Positions 1 to 7,930 of a stretch of 15,119 nt of DNA are shown here, piece after piece; position 1 is the stretch's first letter, and each line of letters begins with the position of its first letter. Under the pieces are notes generated by a model. That model had not been told where the DNA came from and made no database searches. It worked only from the letters and a program-made list of their open reading frames with translations. Source of the stretch: Candidatus Neomicrothrix sp. UBA6944 (GTDB lineage Bacteria; Actinomycetota; Acidimicrobiia; Acidimicrobiales; Poriferisodalaceae). A program made the translations under genes and the position numbers. The stretch is from the NCBI GenBank assembly GCA_002448715.1, contig DJZU01000050.1, forward strand, positions 1 to 15,119. Reading direction: 5' to 3'.

Positions 1-1886
1 ACAATTTGATGTTCCATTTTCATCGCCTCCATCAGAACCAACAACTGTCCGGTGGTTACAGAATCACCTTCATTGACCTCAATCGCTAGAATTTTTCCAG
101 GCATGGGGGCCGTTAAGCCGCCTTCGACATCGGCGCTATCAGGCTCAGGAAAACGACTTTTCTCGACTAAAGTCAGACTGCCGGCTGGAATATCAACGCA
201 CCAACGATTCCCAAATTTCGAAGCGTGCCCGGCAGCTCGCACATCGTCCAATTGAATTTCGAAATAGTCGTCATCCAGAGATATCAGGCAAGCAGATTTG
301 GTTTCCTCCGCGTCTCCGATGCGTACCTCAAACGAGCCATCACGGAGCGGCCTGTAATTCACTTGTATTTCTTGATCATCGTGCAGCAACAGCAGTTGCT
401 GACTGGGCATTGAACTATTCCGAAACCCAGACGGCATGAAAGCCAACGAGGTAGCGCGATTTCGATTGAGCCGCTGGGAAACCAACGCGACTGCTATAGC
501 CGCGTCCTCAATTTCGCAGTCGCCGGGGACCCTCTGCCCAGGAATGTCTACGCGGGCAATGAAATCTGTTGTTGTATTGCCAGCGAGAAATTCTTCGTTT
601 CGAAGTGTCGCAACCAAAAAATCTCTGTTTGTCACTACACCATGAAGACGTGTGCGTTCTAAGGCCAATGCCAGTTTCAGAGCTGCTTCACTGCGCGTCG
701 GAGCATGTGAGATCACTTTTGCCAACATCGGATCAAACTCGACGGAAACCTCCGAGCCGGATTCGATGCCTGAGTCGTATCTCACGGCTGGACCGGTCAC
801 TGGTTGCCAAACATCGATGCGCCCGGTGGCTGGCAGAAAATCATTAGATGGGTCTTCAGCGTAAAGACGAACTTCAATGGAGTGGCCTGAAATACTCAAA
901 TCCGATTGCTCGTAGCCCAATGATTCGCCATTAGCGATTCGGATCTGTTCCCGCACAAGATCTAATCCTGTGATCGCTTCGGTCACTGGGTGCTCGACTT
1001 GAAGTCGAGTGTTGACCTCAAGAAAGAAAAATTCTGCTTCGTCACCGCTGCCATCAAGCAAAAACTCGACCGTTCCAGCCGATTCATAGCCAATTGCTTG
1101 AACTGCTGCGACCGCGGCTCGACCCATCTGGTCTCTTAAAGCTTCGGACAACACCGGTGATGGTGCCTCCTCAATAACTTTTTGATGTCGGCGTTGTATA
1201 GAGCATTCTCGTTCGAAGCAGTGCAACACGGTGCCGTGCTGATCTCCCAGTACCTGAATTTCAACGTGTCTAGGAGTCGGCAAATAGCGCTCCAGAAACA
1301 CGGTGTCGTTTCCGAATGCCCCCAAAGCTTCACGTTTGGCGCCACTTATCGCATTTTCTAAATCGGGGTCGCTGTCTACGACCCTCATGCCCTTCCCGCC
1401 ACCACCAGCACTGGCCTTCACTAGGAGCGGAAAGCCGATCTCTTTGCCGACCGCCTGGATGTCGGTTGAGTCGATCACTTCGACCGATGGAAGTGTGGGC
1501 ACGTCCGCGCCAACCATCGTCTCTTTCGCCGCCAGCTTGTCGCCCATTGCGGCAATAGCTGCTGGAGGCGGACCAATCCAAGTGAGCCCTGCATCGGAGA
1601 CCGCTTGAGCGAACTCTGCATTTTCTGAAAGAAATCCGTATCCGGGGTGTATCGCGTCCGCTCCCACGGACTTAGCGGCATCGAGAATTTTTTCGCTATT
1701 TAGGTATGACTCGGTGGCGGTAGTGCCGCCGAGACCTATCGCCAAATCTGCGTCAGTAACGAATGGGGCATCTCTATCCCCGTCGGAATAGACGGCGACA
1801 GTAAAAATGCCCATTTCCTTTGCTGTCCGAAATACTCTTCGAGCGATTTCGCCCCGATTCGCGACTAGAAGTCGTTTGATCGTCAT
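1..1886 (-). CDS. Acyl-CoA carboxylase alpha subunit (biotin carboxylase + BCCP), 3' end cut by window edge
   Basis: This subunit carboxylates biotin with ATP and bicarbonate and carries the biotin to the carboxyltransferase encoded just upstream. Reading from ATG at 1886 gives an unbroken frame of 628 codons to the left edge. The N-terminus (IKRLLVANRGEIARR) is classic for biotin carboxylase. Other visible landmarks are HPGYGFLSEN, the glycine-rich ATP-grasp loop KASAGGGGKGMRV near residues 157-169, HCFERECSIQRRHQK near 222-236, and the catalytic EVNTRLQVEHPVTE at 290-303. The C-terminal biotinyl domain contains MEAMKMEH, and the biotinylated lysine is residue 623 (codon at 18-20). Only about ten to forty residues should be missing, judging from the family's length. 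The start is fixed by a GAGGAG Shine-Dalgarno that overlaps the stop of the preceding gene. Which acyl-CoA is carboxylated is set by the partner subunit, which resembles the methylcrotonyl/geranyl type. Confidence 0.95.
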   Translation of the reverse strand, partial: MTIKRLLVANRGEIARRVFRTAKEMGIFTVAVYSDGDRDAPFVTDADLAIGLGGTTATESYLNSEKILDAAKSVGADAIHPGYGFLSENAEFAQAVSDAGLTWIGPPPAAIAAMGDKLAAKETMVGADVPTLPSVEVIDSTDIQAVGKEIGFPLLVKASAGGGGKGMRVVDSDPDLENAISGAKREALGAFGNDTVFLERYLPTPRHVEIQVLGDQHGTVLHCFERECSIQRRHQKVIEEAPSPVLSEALRDQMGRAAVAAVQAIGYESAGTVEFLLDGSGDEAEFFFLEVNTRLQVEHPVTEAITGLDLVREQIRIANGESLGYEQSDLSISGHSIEVRLYAEDPSNDFLPATGRIDVWQPVTGPAVRYDSGIESGSEVSVEFDPMLAKVISHAPTRSEAALKLALALERTRLHGVVTNRDFLVATLRNEEFLAGNTTTDFIARVDIPGQRVPGDCEIEDAAIAVALVSQRLNRNRATSLAFMPSGFRNSSMPSQQLLLLHDDQEIQVNYRPLRDGSFEVRIGDAEETKSACLISLDDDYFEIQLDDVRAAGHASKFGNRWCVDIPAGSLTLVEKSRFPEPDSADVEGGLTAPMPGKILAIEVNEGDSVTTGQLLVLMEAMKMEHQI

Positions 1887-1892
1887 TGAGCG

Positions 1893-1898
1893 CTCCTC
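1893..1898 (-). promoter_or_regulatory. Shine-Dalgarno for the biotin carboxylase gene, overlapping the upstream stop
   Basis: On the minus strand, GAGGAG lies 6 bases before the ATG at 1886. It shares two bases with the TGA stop (1897-1899) of the carboxyltransferase gene. This arrangement implies translational coupling and a matched supply of the two carboxylase subunits. Confidence 0.75.
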
Positions 1899-3522
1899 AC
1901 ATCCGGAAGACGCCGAAACCCTCGGCGCCTTCAATTTTGTTGTTGCTGCATGCAGAGAGCGACAACGCTATGACGTCGCGTGTGTCGCGGGGGTCGATGA
2001 TGCCATCGTCGGTTACTCGCCCCGAGGAATACAAAGCTAGGGACTTGAGTTCGTGATAGTGCTCAACCGATTCGGTGATCTTGCGATCCGCTTCTTCATC
2101 AAATTCGAGTCCCTTGCGAGCGGCCTGTCCCCGTCGCACTAATGACATGACTCCGGCTATCTGTTTGGGGCCCATAATCGCGATTTTTGCAGTTGGCCAT
2201 AGGTAGGTGAACCGGGTGTTAAAAGCTCTGCCTGACATCCCGTAGTTGCCAGCTCCGTAGCTGTTTCCCAAGATCACAGTGATGTGTGGAACCATCGAGT
2301 TAGAGACTGCGTTAATCATTTTTGAGCCGTTTTTGACGATCCCTGAATGTTCAAAATCTTTGCCGACCATGTAACCAGTGATGTTTTGGAGAAACACGAG
2401 AGGAATGTCCTGCTGGTTACAGAGTTGAATGAATTGCGCAGCTTTTTCGCTGCTTTCACTAAACAAGGGCCCGTTGTTGCCAATAAGGCCGACGGGATAG
2501 CCGTGGATTGACGCCCAGCCGCAAATCAAAGTCGTTCCATACCGCGCTTTGAATTCCTCGAAACGCGAACCGTCAACGATTCGGGCGATGACCTCTCGAC
2601 AGTCGATAAGCGCTTGAAGGTCTCGCGGCATTAATCCCAACAACTCTTCTGGATTGTGAACCGGTGGGTCGTTGGGCATTGACGGTGCGGGACCGAGCTT
2701 TCGCCAATTCAAATGTTTGACCACCTCGCGGCACATCCGCAGCGCTTCAGCTTCATCTTCTGCGAGGTAATCTGCTAGACCGGAGATTTCAGCATGCATT
2801 TGTGCGCCGCCGAGAGTTTCGTCGTCGCTGTCCTCTCCCGTCGCCATCTTGACAAGTGGTGGGCCGCCGAGAAATACCTTGGATTGGTTGCGGACAAAGA
2901 TGTTGTAGTCGCTCATTCCCGGTTGGTACGCGCCGCCAGCGGTTGAGCTACCGAAGACCACCGCAACAGACGGAATTCGTAGCTTAGATAACTCAGTGAC
3001 GTCATAGAAGAGTCTGCCTGACTCTGAGAAATGATCGCTTTGTTCAATCATCTGTCGTTCAGGGTCATCATCTCCTCGTAGGTCACCACCAGCGGATTCA
3101 ACGAACTGGATGTAGGGCATACGATTTTCGCGAGCGATCTGGATAGCGCGCATTAGCTTTCGCCCGGCCACCTGTGTCATCGCGCCACCCAAAACAGTGG
3201 GATCGTTTCCCTCGATTACGCACTCGACGCCCTCAATTACGCCGATTCCCATGACCAGTCCACCGCCGACCGCGTAGTTAGTGCAGTAACCAGCAAGGGA
3301 ACTGATCTCAAAAAACGGTGAGTCGGCATCAAGCACCATTTGAATGCGCTCGCGGACCGGCATTTTGTCGCGGCTGCGCATTCTTTCCATGGAAGCAGGC
3401 CCACCGCCAGCAGCTGCCTCATCATGCAAGTCATCAATGATTGCAAGCTGCTCCAGCATGTCGTCGCAGTTTTTTTCGAACCAATCAGCGTTGGTATCTA
3501 TGTGAGATTGGAGTACGGACAC
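1897..3522 (-). CDS. Acyl-CoA carboxylase beta (carboxyltransferase) subunit, MCC/GCC type
   Basis: This 541-residue crotonase-fold carboxyltransferase moves the carboxyl group from biotin to an acyl-CoA. The N-terminal half (about residues 50-300) has the first oxyanion-hole region, SSTAGGAYQPGMSDY at 192-206, followed by FLGGPPLVKMATGE at 217-230. The C-terminal half (about 310-541) has NITGYMVGKDFEHSGIVKNG at 380-399 and NSYGAGNYGMSGRAF at 420-434. NITGYMVGKDFE and GNYGMSGRAF are typical of methylcrotonyl-CoA and geranyl-CoA carboxylases. Propionyl-CoA carboxylases usually show a PGFLPG-like sequence there. I therefore favour a branched enoyl-CoA substrate, as in leucine or terpenoid breakdown, but cannot separate the two. 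The start is GTG at 3522, with a good ribosome-binding site. The gene is the first of a two-gene operon with the biotin carboxylase, ten bases apart. Confidence 0.93.
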   Translation of the reverse strand: MSVLQSHIDTNADWFEKNCDDMLEQLAIIDDLHDEAAAGGGPASMERMRSRDKMPVRERIQMVLDADSPFFEISSLAGYCTNYAVGGGLVMGIGVIEGVECVIEGNDPTVLGGAMTQVAGRKLMRAIQIARENRMPYIQFVESAGGDLRGDDDPERQMIEQSDHFSESGRLFYDVTELSKLRIPSVAVVFGSSTAGGAYQPGMSDYNIFVRNQSKVFLGGPPLVKMATGEDSDDETLGGAQMHAEISGLADYLAEDEAEALRMCREVVKHLNWRKLGPAPSMPNDPPVHNPEELLGLMPRDLQALIDCREVIARIVDGSRFEEFKARYGTTLICGWASIHGYPVGLIGNNGPLFSESSEKAAQFIQLCNQQDIPLVFLQNITGYMVGKDFEHSGIVKNGSKMINAVSNSMVPHITVILGNSYGAGNYGMSGRAFNTRFTYLWPTAKIAIMGPKQIAGVMSLVRRGQAARKGLEFDEEADRKITESVEHYHELKSLALYSSGRVTDDGIIDPRDTRDVIALSLSACSNNKIEGAEGFGVFRM

Positions 3523-3528
3523 TCTGTT

Positions 3529-3536
3529 CTCCCTTT
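3529..3536 (-). promoter_or_regulatory. Shine-Dalgarno that fixes the GTG start of the carboxyltransferase
   Basis: On the minus strand, AAAGGGAG ends 6 bases before the GTG at 3522. It supports this non-ATG start over internal methionines such as residue 22. No convincing -35/-10 pair was found in the 99-base divergent gap. Confidence 0.65.
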
Positions 3537-3621
3537 AAACACTTTCTTTGATCTTCGATTCCTAGGTGAAACAGCGGCCGAGAGCAAGCGCGTTGCAAAA
3601 TCATCAGCCAAACTTGCAGCA

Positions 3622-4416
3622 GTGAGCAGTGAAACACATGAGTCTCCTTGGATCCCGACGACCCATCGAATGGCTCGATCCGACGTTGACAGAAACTATG
3701 TCTTGTGGGTTGACCTACCCCCGACTTACGACCCGGAGGGCGATCAGACGCACCCGCTATATCTGTGTTTCGATGCCATGTGGACCTATGGAACGGTGGT
3801 CGACACTGTCCGGCTTTTGGCACCTACGAAAGATCTGGCCAAAGCCATTGTCGTCGGCGTTGCCCACGATGAGGCTTCGTACCGAGATGTGATCCAGCTC
3901 CGAGCGATGGACTTCACTACCACCGCTGTTGATGCGCCTGCGCTTACGGGTGTTCGAGTACCTGGGGAACAACTAGGTGGCGCAGAGGCGTTTCGTCGGT
4001 GGATCCAAACAGAAGTCATTCCATTTTTAACAGCGCGATACCGGATCTCGGAAAGTACCTTCATTGGCCACTCCTTTAGCGCGCTCTTTGGAGTGCATGT
4101 TCTCTTTGAGAGCCCTCAAATGTTCGATCACTATCTGTTAGCCAGTCCGTCAGTCTGGTGGGATGACCAAGTCATGTTTCGCCGCGAGCAAGAGCGATAC
4201 GACAGCGGTGAAAGCCTTAAAGCGCATGTATTCATGTCTAAAGGAGAACTAGAGACAGATGAACTTTCGCCCCATCAAGAGTTTCATGACCAACTCGCTT
4301 CAAGGAACTATGACGGACTGGATCTTCATTGGCAGATCTTCCCCAAAGAAACACATTTGTCGGTCACGCCCGTCGCATTGAGCCACGGATTAAGGACCCT
4401 TCACGCGACCCAGTAA
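3622..4416 (+). CDS. Alpha/beta hydrolase, esterase-D/IroE-like
   Basis: This is a predicted serine esterase of the esterase-D/IroE-like group (COG2819-like), about 264 residues with the start chosen here. The start of the fold is seen in NYVLWVDLPPTYD at 25-37, which matches the family's 'R-Y-x-V-x-LP-Y' opening. The nucleophile elbow is GHSFSALFG with Ser151. Near the C-terminus KETHLSVTP provides the likely catalytic His245, and SKGELE (Glu209) fits the acid position. No signal peptide is seen, so it is probably cytoplasmic. The start is uncertain. The frame is open far upstream, but that part lies antisense to the carboxyltransferase gene. GTG at 3622 is the first start outside it that keeps the conserved N-terminus, although no good Shine-Dalgarno precedes it; ATG at 3670 is the alternative. 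The substrate is unknown. It leads a three-hydrolase cluster. Confidence 0.8.
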   Translation: MSSETHESPWIPTTHRMARSDVDRNYVLWVDLPPTYDPEGDQTHPLYLCFDAMWTYGTVVDTVRLLAPTKDLAKAIVVGVAHDEASYRDVIQLRAMDFTTTAVDAPALTGVRVPGEQLGGAEAFRRWIQTEVIPFLTARYRISESTFIGHSFSALFGVHVLFESPQMFDHYLLASPSVWWDDQVMFRREQERYDSGESLKAHVFMSKGELETDELSPHQEFHDQLASRNYDGLDLHWQIFPKETHLSVTPVALSHGLRTLHATQ

Positions 4417-4450
4417 GCATTGTCGGTTGTTTCTAAGCAAGAATGGGACC

Positions 4451-5587
4451 ATGGGGGCACCACAAGTTACTGAAGAACCGTATGTATCCAATGGAACTGT
4501 GCCGGTATATGACGCTGATGCGCACATAGCTGAGCCAACTTCTGTCTGGCAGGAGTACACCGATCCGAAATTCCGGGAAATGGTGATGCAATGTCGTTCA
4601 GTCGGGAAATTGGACAGCATATTTATTGAGAACTCTGACATTGGCACAGCATGCGCGCCCGCGTGTATTCCCAACGCATATGGCACTGAAGTCACCTGGG
4701 ATGACATCGTCCCTGGTAGCTATGACCCAGCTGAACGACTCAAGGTGATGGATGAAGAGGGTCTTGCCGCGGCGCTTATGTTTCCATCACTTCACCTTCT
4801 GTCTGGTGATATTGCGGACCCGGATGTAGCTGCTGCGAATGCTCGCGGTTACAACCGATGGATGTCGGACTTTGTTTCGGAGAACCCCGATCGACTTTAT
4901 GGAGTTGGGGTCACACCGCTGCAGTCGGTGGATCACGCCGTCGCCGAAATTGAATTCTGCGCGGAAGCGGGGCTTACAGGAATGACGTTCCGACCTGAGC
5001 GTTATAACGGGCTTGAGTTGTTTTCCGAAGAGATAGATCGAGTTTGGTGTGCAGCTGAGGACCACGACATGACGGTGGCTATCCACGGCAGTTTCGGCTC
5101 CGATATGACTAGCTTCGCTAAAACTCGCTACAGCAACCAGTTCTATGTCCACATGGTGTGCCATCCGTTCGAACAGATGGCGTCGGTGATGGAGATTGTG
5201 GCGAGTGGAATTCTTGACGATCATCCGCGCTTGAGAGTTGGCTTCTTTGAGTCTGGACTGGGTTGGCTCCCTTATTGGTTGGACCGATTAGATGAACATA
5301 AAGAGTCAATGGGTCATCTGGTGCCACGGTTGAAGCGTGAACCAACCGAGATCTTCTCTGAGCAGTGTTTCGTGACGATGGAAGCTGGTGAGGGGGAGGC
5401 TTTTGCCCAGCTTGCTGACATGGGTCTGGCTCATACCGTTGTCTGGGGTTCCGATTACCCCCATTACGACTGCACCTACCCCGGGGCGCTAGCCGAGCTT
5501 GATGAAACTTTCGAAAGAATTGGCAGAAACGACCTACGATCGGAAGTCATCTACACCAACGCCAGGCGATTTATGGGACTCGGATAA
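4451..5587 (+). CDS. Amidohydrolase-2 family metal-dependent hydrolase or decarboxylase
   Basis: This 378-residue TIM-barrel protein belongs to the amidohydrolase-2 family (PF04909/COG2159), which includes aminocarboxymuconate-semialdehyde decarboxylase and related nonoxidative decarboxylases and hydrolases. Visible metal and active-site elements are the N-terminal D-x-H in YDADAHIAEP (Asp23, His25), AIHGS with His212, VCHPFEQ with His238, and GSDYPH with Asp335. The order and spacing match the family. The chosen start is ATG at 4451. An in-frame TTG at 4427 would add eight residues but has no Shine-Dalgarno. The gene sits 34 bases after the esterase and 2 bases before the dienelactone hydrolase, so the three are probably co-transcribed. 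The family is broad, so the substrate and even the reaction type (C-N, C-O or C-C cleavage) are open. Confidence 0.88.
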   Translation: MGAPQVTEEPYVSNGTVPVYDADAHIAEPTSVWQEYTDPKFREMVMQCRSVGKLDSIFIENSDIGTACAPACIPNAYGTEVTWDDIVPGSYDPAERLKVMDEEGLAAALMFPSLHLLSGDIADPDVAAANARGYNRWMSDFVSENPDRLYGVGVTPLQSVDHAVAEIEFCAEAGLTGMTFRPERYNGLELFSEEIDRVWCAAEDHDMTVAIHGSFGSDMTSFAKTRYSNQFYVHMVCHPFEQMASVMEIVASGILDDHPRLRVGFFESGLGWLPYWLDRLDEHKESMGHLVPRLKREPTEIFSEQCFVTMEAGEGEAFAQLADMGLAHTVVWGSDYPHYDCTYPGALAELDETFERIGRNDLRSEVIYTNARRFMGLG

Positions 5588-5589
5588 TT

Positions 5590-6261
5590 ATGACCACTGT
5601 TACTGCTGCCGATGGCCACGAATTCGATGTTTATTTTTCGGAACGGTTCGACCGTCCAAAGGGTCTTTTGGTTGTGGTGCAAGAAATTTTTGGGGTGAAT
5701 GACCACATTCGCAGCGTGGCCGACCGGTACGCGGAACTCGGCTATATCGCGGTGGCCCCGTCACTGTTTGATCGTGTCCAAAAGAATGTTGAGTTGAATT
5801 ACGACGAAGAGGGAATTGAGGTCGGTCGTAAAATTGCGTTCGAAGATCTGTCAATGGATCAAGTCATGATGGATATCGAAGCAACGATTGACCGCTACCC
5901 GCATCCGGGTGGGGTAGGCATAGTCGGGTATTGCTGGGGTGGTTCGATCTGTTACGTGGCCGCCGCTCGTCTATCGGACAAGATTTCCGCAGCATCGGGC
6001 TATTACGGCGGCCAGATCATGCCCCACATCGAAGAAGAACCGAAAGCGCCCTTGATGCTTCACTTTGGAGCAGAAGATGCAGGTATTCCGCTAGAGAACG
6101 TGCGCGCAATAGCCGAGCGATGGCCCCACATAGATGCTCATATTTACGAAGAAGCGGGCCACGGTTTCAACTGTGACGCTCGGGGAAGCTATGAAGAATC
6201 CTGCGCTGCACTCGCCTTAGAGCGCACCTTGGAGCACTTCGCTCAGCATGTGGACGGCTAG
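5590..6261 (+). CDS. Dienelactone hydrolase family protein
   Basis: This is a 223-residue alpha/beta hydrolase of the dienelactone hydrolase family. The reference member opens dienelactone to maleylacetate in chlorocatechol breakdown, but many relatives act on other esters or lactones. The catalytic triad is intact. Cys115 is the nucleophile in GYCWGG, Asp163 lies in GAEDAGIP, and His191 lies in AGHGFN. The family's Glu in QEIFGVN (Glu32), which helps polarise the cysteine in characterised members, is also present. The length is typical. The ATG at 5590 follows the amidohydrolase stop by only two bases, which implies coupled translation. No ring-cleavage dioxygenase or muconate cycloisomerase is visible nearby, so a chlorocatechol role is not supported by context. 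Confidence 0.92.
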   Translation: MTTVTAADGHEFDVYFSERFDRPKGLLVVVQEIFGVNDHIRSVADRYAELGYIAVAPSLFDRVQKNVELNYDEEGIEVGRKIAFEDLSMDQVMMDIEATIDRYPHPGGVGIVGYCWGGSICYVAAARLSDKISAASGYYGGQIMPHIEEEPKAPLMLHFGAEDAGIPLENVRAIAERWPHIDAHIYEEAGHGFNCDARGSYEESCAALALERTLEHFAQHVDG

Positions 6262-6278
6262 CAGCGACTCAATCGCTG
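6262..6278. terminator. Small inverted repeat between convergent genes; possible bidirectional terminator
   Basis: CAGCGA and TCGCTG form a perfect 6-base stem around a 5-base loop. It starts immediately after the dienelactone hydrolase stop and covers the last codons of the minus-strand MaoC-like gene. There is no T-tract on either side, so intrinsic termination is only a possibility. Confidence 0.35.
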
Positions 6279-7153
6279 TCGAAGAAGACAAGCCCTTGGT
6301 TGATGGCGGGTCCCCCGTCTTCGGTAAGGACTTCAAAACGCGCTACATCCTGACCATCAACTGGCGTCACATCTAGAACTCGCACCGTGACAGTCGATGG
6401 CATAAGTACCATTGACGCCATTCGTCCTCTGATGCGACGGACACGTTCGGGGTTACCTTCCGCAACTGTGGATATGGTGGCGCTGGCGCCGAGTGCCAAG
6501 GTAGCGGTTCCGTGCAGAATGATTGCCGGCAAACCTGCAGCCTCCGCTACGGACGCATCGGTGTGTATGGGGTTCCAAATTCTCGCTGATTCGGTGTAAG
6601 TATGGGCAGCTCCTTGGGCAACGGGAACCAGAACTTCCGCTACGGGGTTCGCAGGCAAAGGTCCCAGATCAGGAACCACCGGACCGTCCTGCGCTGGTTG
6701 ATCGTCACCCTCGGCAGGCACACCGAGATACATCCCACCCTGGTGCGTCGTGAACACTGGACTACCGCCCGCGTCAAAGGTCTCGATTTTCATCGTTGTA
6801 TACGCACCGGGGGTTTTATTCTCAACCCCCGTATAGGTCAAGCGGGTGTCTAAAACGTCGCCCGGTTTAGCTAAACGGTGAATCGTTAAATCATGAGTCG
6901 CATGCACGGATTGGCGAGTTTCCTCGGGTGTAATGCCCCACTTGTCTGCCAGGTCTCTTCCCTGAACAATCACTGGCCATTCTGGGCACACAGCAAACAT
7001 CGGGTGGGCGACAATTCCACTCTCACGACGGGTGTCAAAGTAACAATCTTGTGTGTCACCGAGTGCGGCTGCATACGCCATGATCCAACGTGCGTCCACT
7101 TCATGTCGTATGGGACCTATCTCATCGCCAACCATGGCTGTAGGAACCGGCAT
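6269..7153 (-). CDS. Double-hotdog MaoC-like dehydratase/hydratase
   Basis: This 294-residue protein has two hotdog halves. The N-terminal half (about residues 5-145) resembles the FAS1-type/MaoC N-terminal dehydratase domain, with HATHDLTIHRLAKPGD at 84-99. The C-terminal half (about 165-294) has the hydratase-2 signature region ESARIWNPIHTD (188-199) followed by AAGLPAIILHG (205-215). The family adds water to trans-2-enoyl-CoA to give (R)-3-hydroxyacyl-CoA. In characterised hydratases the signature is D-x-N-P-x-H with Asp and His catalytic. Here the Asp position is Ile192, while Asn194 and His197 are kept. I recall the ARIWNPIH variant as common in actinobacterial homologues, so the protein may still be active with a different chemistry or residue. 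It is monocistronic, convergent with the hydrolase cluster and divergent from the PlsC operon. Confidence 0.85.
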   Translation of the reverse strand: MPVPTAMVGDEIGPIRHEVDARWIMAYAAALGDTQDCYFDTRRESGIVAHPMFAVCPEWPVIVQGRDLADKWGITPEETRQSVHATHDLTIHRLAKPGDVLDTRLTYTGVENKTPGAYTTMKIETFDAGGSPVFTTHQGGMYLGVPAEGDDQPAQDGPVVPDLGPLPANPVAEVLVPVAQGAAHTYTESARIWNPIHTDASVAEAAGLPAIILHGTATLALGASATISTVAEGNPERVRRIRGRMASMVLMPSTVTVRVLDVTPVDGQDVARFEVLTEDGGPAINQGLVFFDSD

Positions 7154-7157
7154 GCGA

Positions 7158-7166
7158 CACCTCCTT
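7158..7166 (-). promoter_or_regulatory. Strong Shine-Dalgarno of the MaoC-like gene
   Basis: On the minus strand AAGGAGGTG is a near-complete anti-Shine-Dalgarno match. GGAGG ends 6 bases before the ATG at 7153. It is the strongest ribosome-binding site in the window and fixes the start. Confidence 0.8.
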
Positions 7167-7258
7167 GGCTTTAATCGACTCTCGCACTGTACTTGTGATT
7201 GAGGTTGGCAGGTCGTTAGACAGGTTCCGTCATTTCCGAACGGCTAGCTTCTCGGACT

Positions 7259-7930
7259 ATGAGAGCACTCTTCTCGCCAGACGGTCTTATGGGAAAGCTG
7301 TTTTTCAGAGCTGTGCGCGGGTCAGTCAGAATCTTTTTATTTCGTTGGTTCCGGCTCAAAGTTGAAGGTCGAGAACGCCTCCAGGTCAACGGAGGGGTGA
7401 TTATCGCGCCGACTCATCGATCTAATCTCGATGGGCCATTAATCGGTAGTTCAAGCCACCGACGTGTCCGGTATCTGGGCAAGGATTCACTGTTTCAGCC
7501 TGCCGCTGCGGGTTGGGCCATGCGCTCGTTGGGATCTTTTCCGGTTCGACGAGGAGAAGCCGATTTAGACGCCATGCGCGCCGCCAAAGAAATGCTTGAT
7601 GCAGGTGAATGCATGTTGGTCTTTCCTGAAGGGACCCGACAGATCGGCGACGCGATAGGAGAAATATATGACGGAACAGCGTGGTTGGCGTCAAAGGCAA
7701 ACACACCTGTAGTGCCGGTGGGTATCGCAGGTACAGAGGCCGCAATGCCGACCGGTGCGAAATTCCCGTCGAGGGTTCCAGTGACCGTAGTAGTTGGAGA
7801 AATTATGGAACCTCCGAAGGGATTAGATGGCAAAAGAGCCAAACGTTCAGATCTGAAGTTGTGGACAGAAGAGTTAAAAAATCGTTTGCAGGAATGCCAG
7901 ACACGCGCGCGCGAAATGTTGAATGACTGA
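7259..7930 (+). CDS. PlsC-type 1-acylglycerol-3-phosphate O-acyltransferase family protein
   Basis: This 223-residue protein belongs to the PlsC/LPLAT family. The reference enzyme acylates lysophosphatidic acid to phosphatidic acid at the inner membrane face. All the usual blocks are present in order. The catalytic H-x4-D is HRSNLD (His53, Asp58), block II is GSFPVRRGE at 92-100, block III is FPEGTR at 122-127, and block IV is TPVVPVGIAGTE. The N-terminal 35 residues are basic and hydrophobic (RIFLFRWFRLK), fitting peripheral membrane attachment; there is no clear full transmembrane helix. Actinobacteria often carry several paralogues, some acting on non-glycerol acceptors, so the acceptor is uncertain. 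It heads a four-gene operon, and its TGA stop overlaps the next ATG (TGATG). No good Shine-Dalgarno precedes the ATG at 7259; a leaderless transcript or a later start is possible. Confidence 0.9.
   Translation: MRALFSPDGLMGKLFFRAVRGSVRIFLFRWFRLKVEGRERLQVNGGVIIAPTHRSNLDGPLIGSSSHRRVRYLGKDSLFQPAAAGWAMRSLGSFPVRRGEADLDAMRAAKEMLDAGECMLVFPEGTRQIGDAIGEIYDGTAWLASKANTPVVPVGIAGTEAAMPTGAKFPSRVPVTVVVGEIMEPPKGLDGKRAKRSDLKLWTEELKNRLQECQTRAREMLND

Noticed and set aside
1303..1608. Plus-strand open frame of 101 codons, and several similar ones between 52 and 864
   Set aside because: They lie antisense inside the biotin carboxylase gene, whose minus-strand frame is unbroken and carries all family motifs. They match no family I recognise.
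3340..3621. Extended N-terminus of the esterase starting at 3340
   Set aside because: The extra 94 residues are antisense to the carboxyltransferase gene and its Shine-Dalgarno, and are not hydrolase-like, so the open frame there is taken as chance.
7193..7221. TTGTGA and TTAGAC with 17-base spacing as a promoter for the PlsC operon
   Set aside because: The -10 element matches the consensus at only about two positions. No better pair was found in this or the other divergent gaps (3523-3621, 12636-12773).
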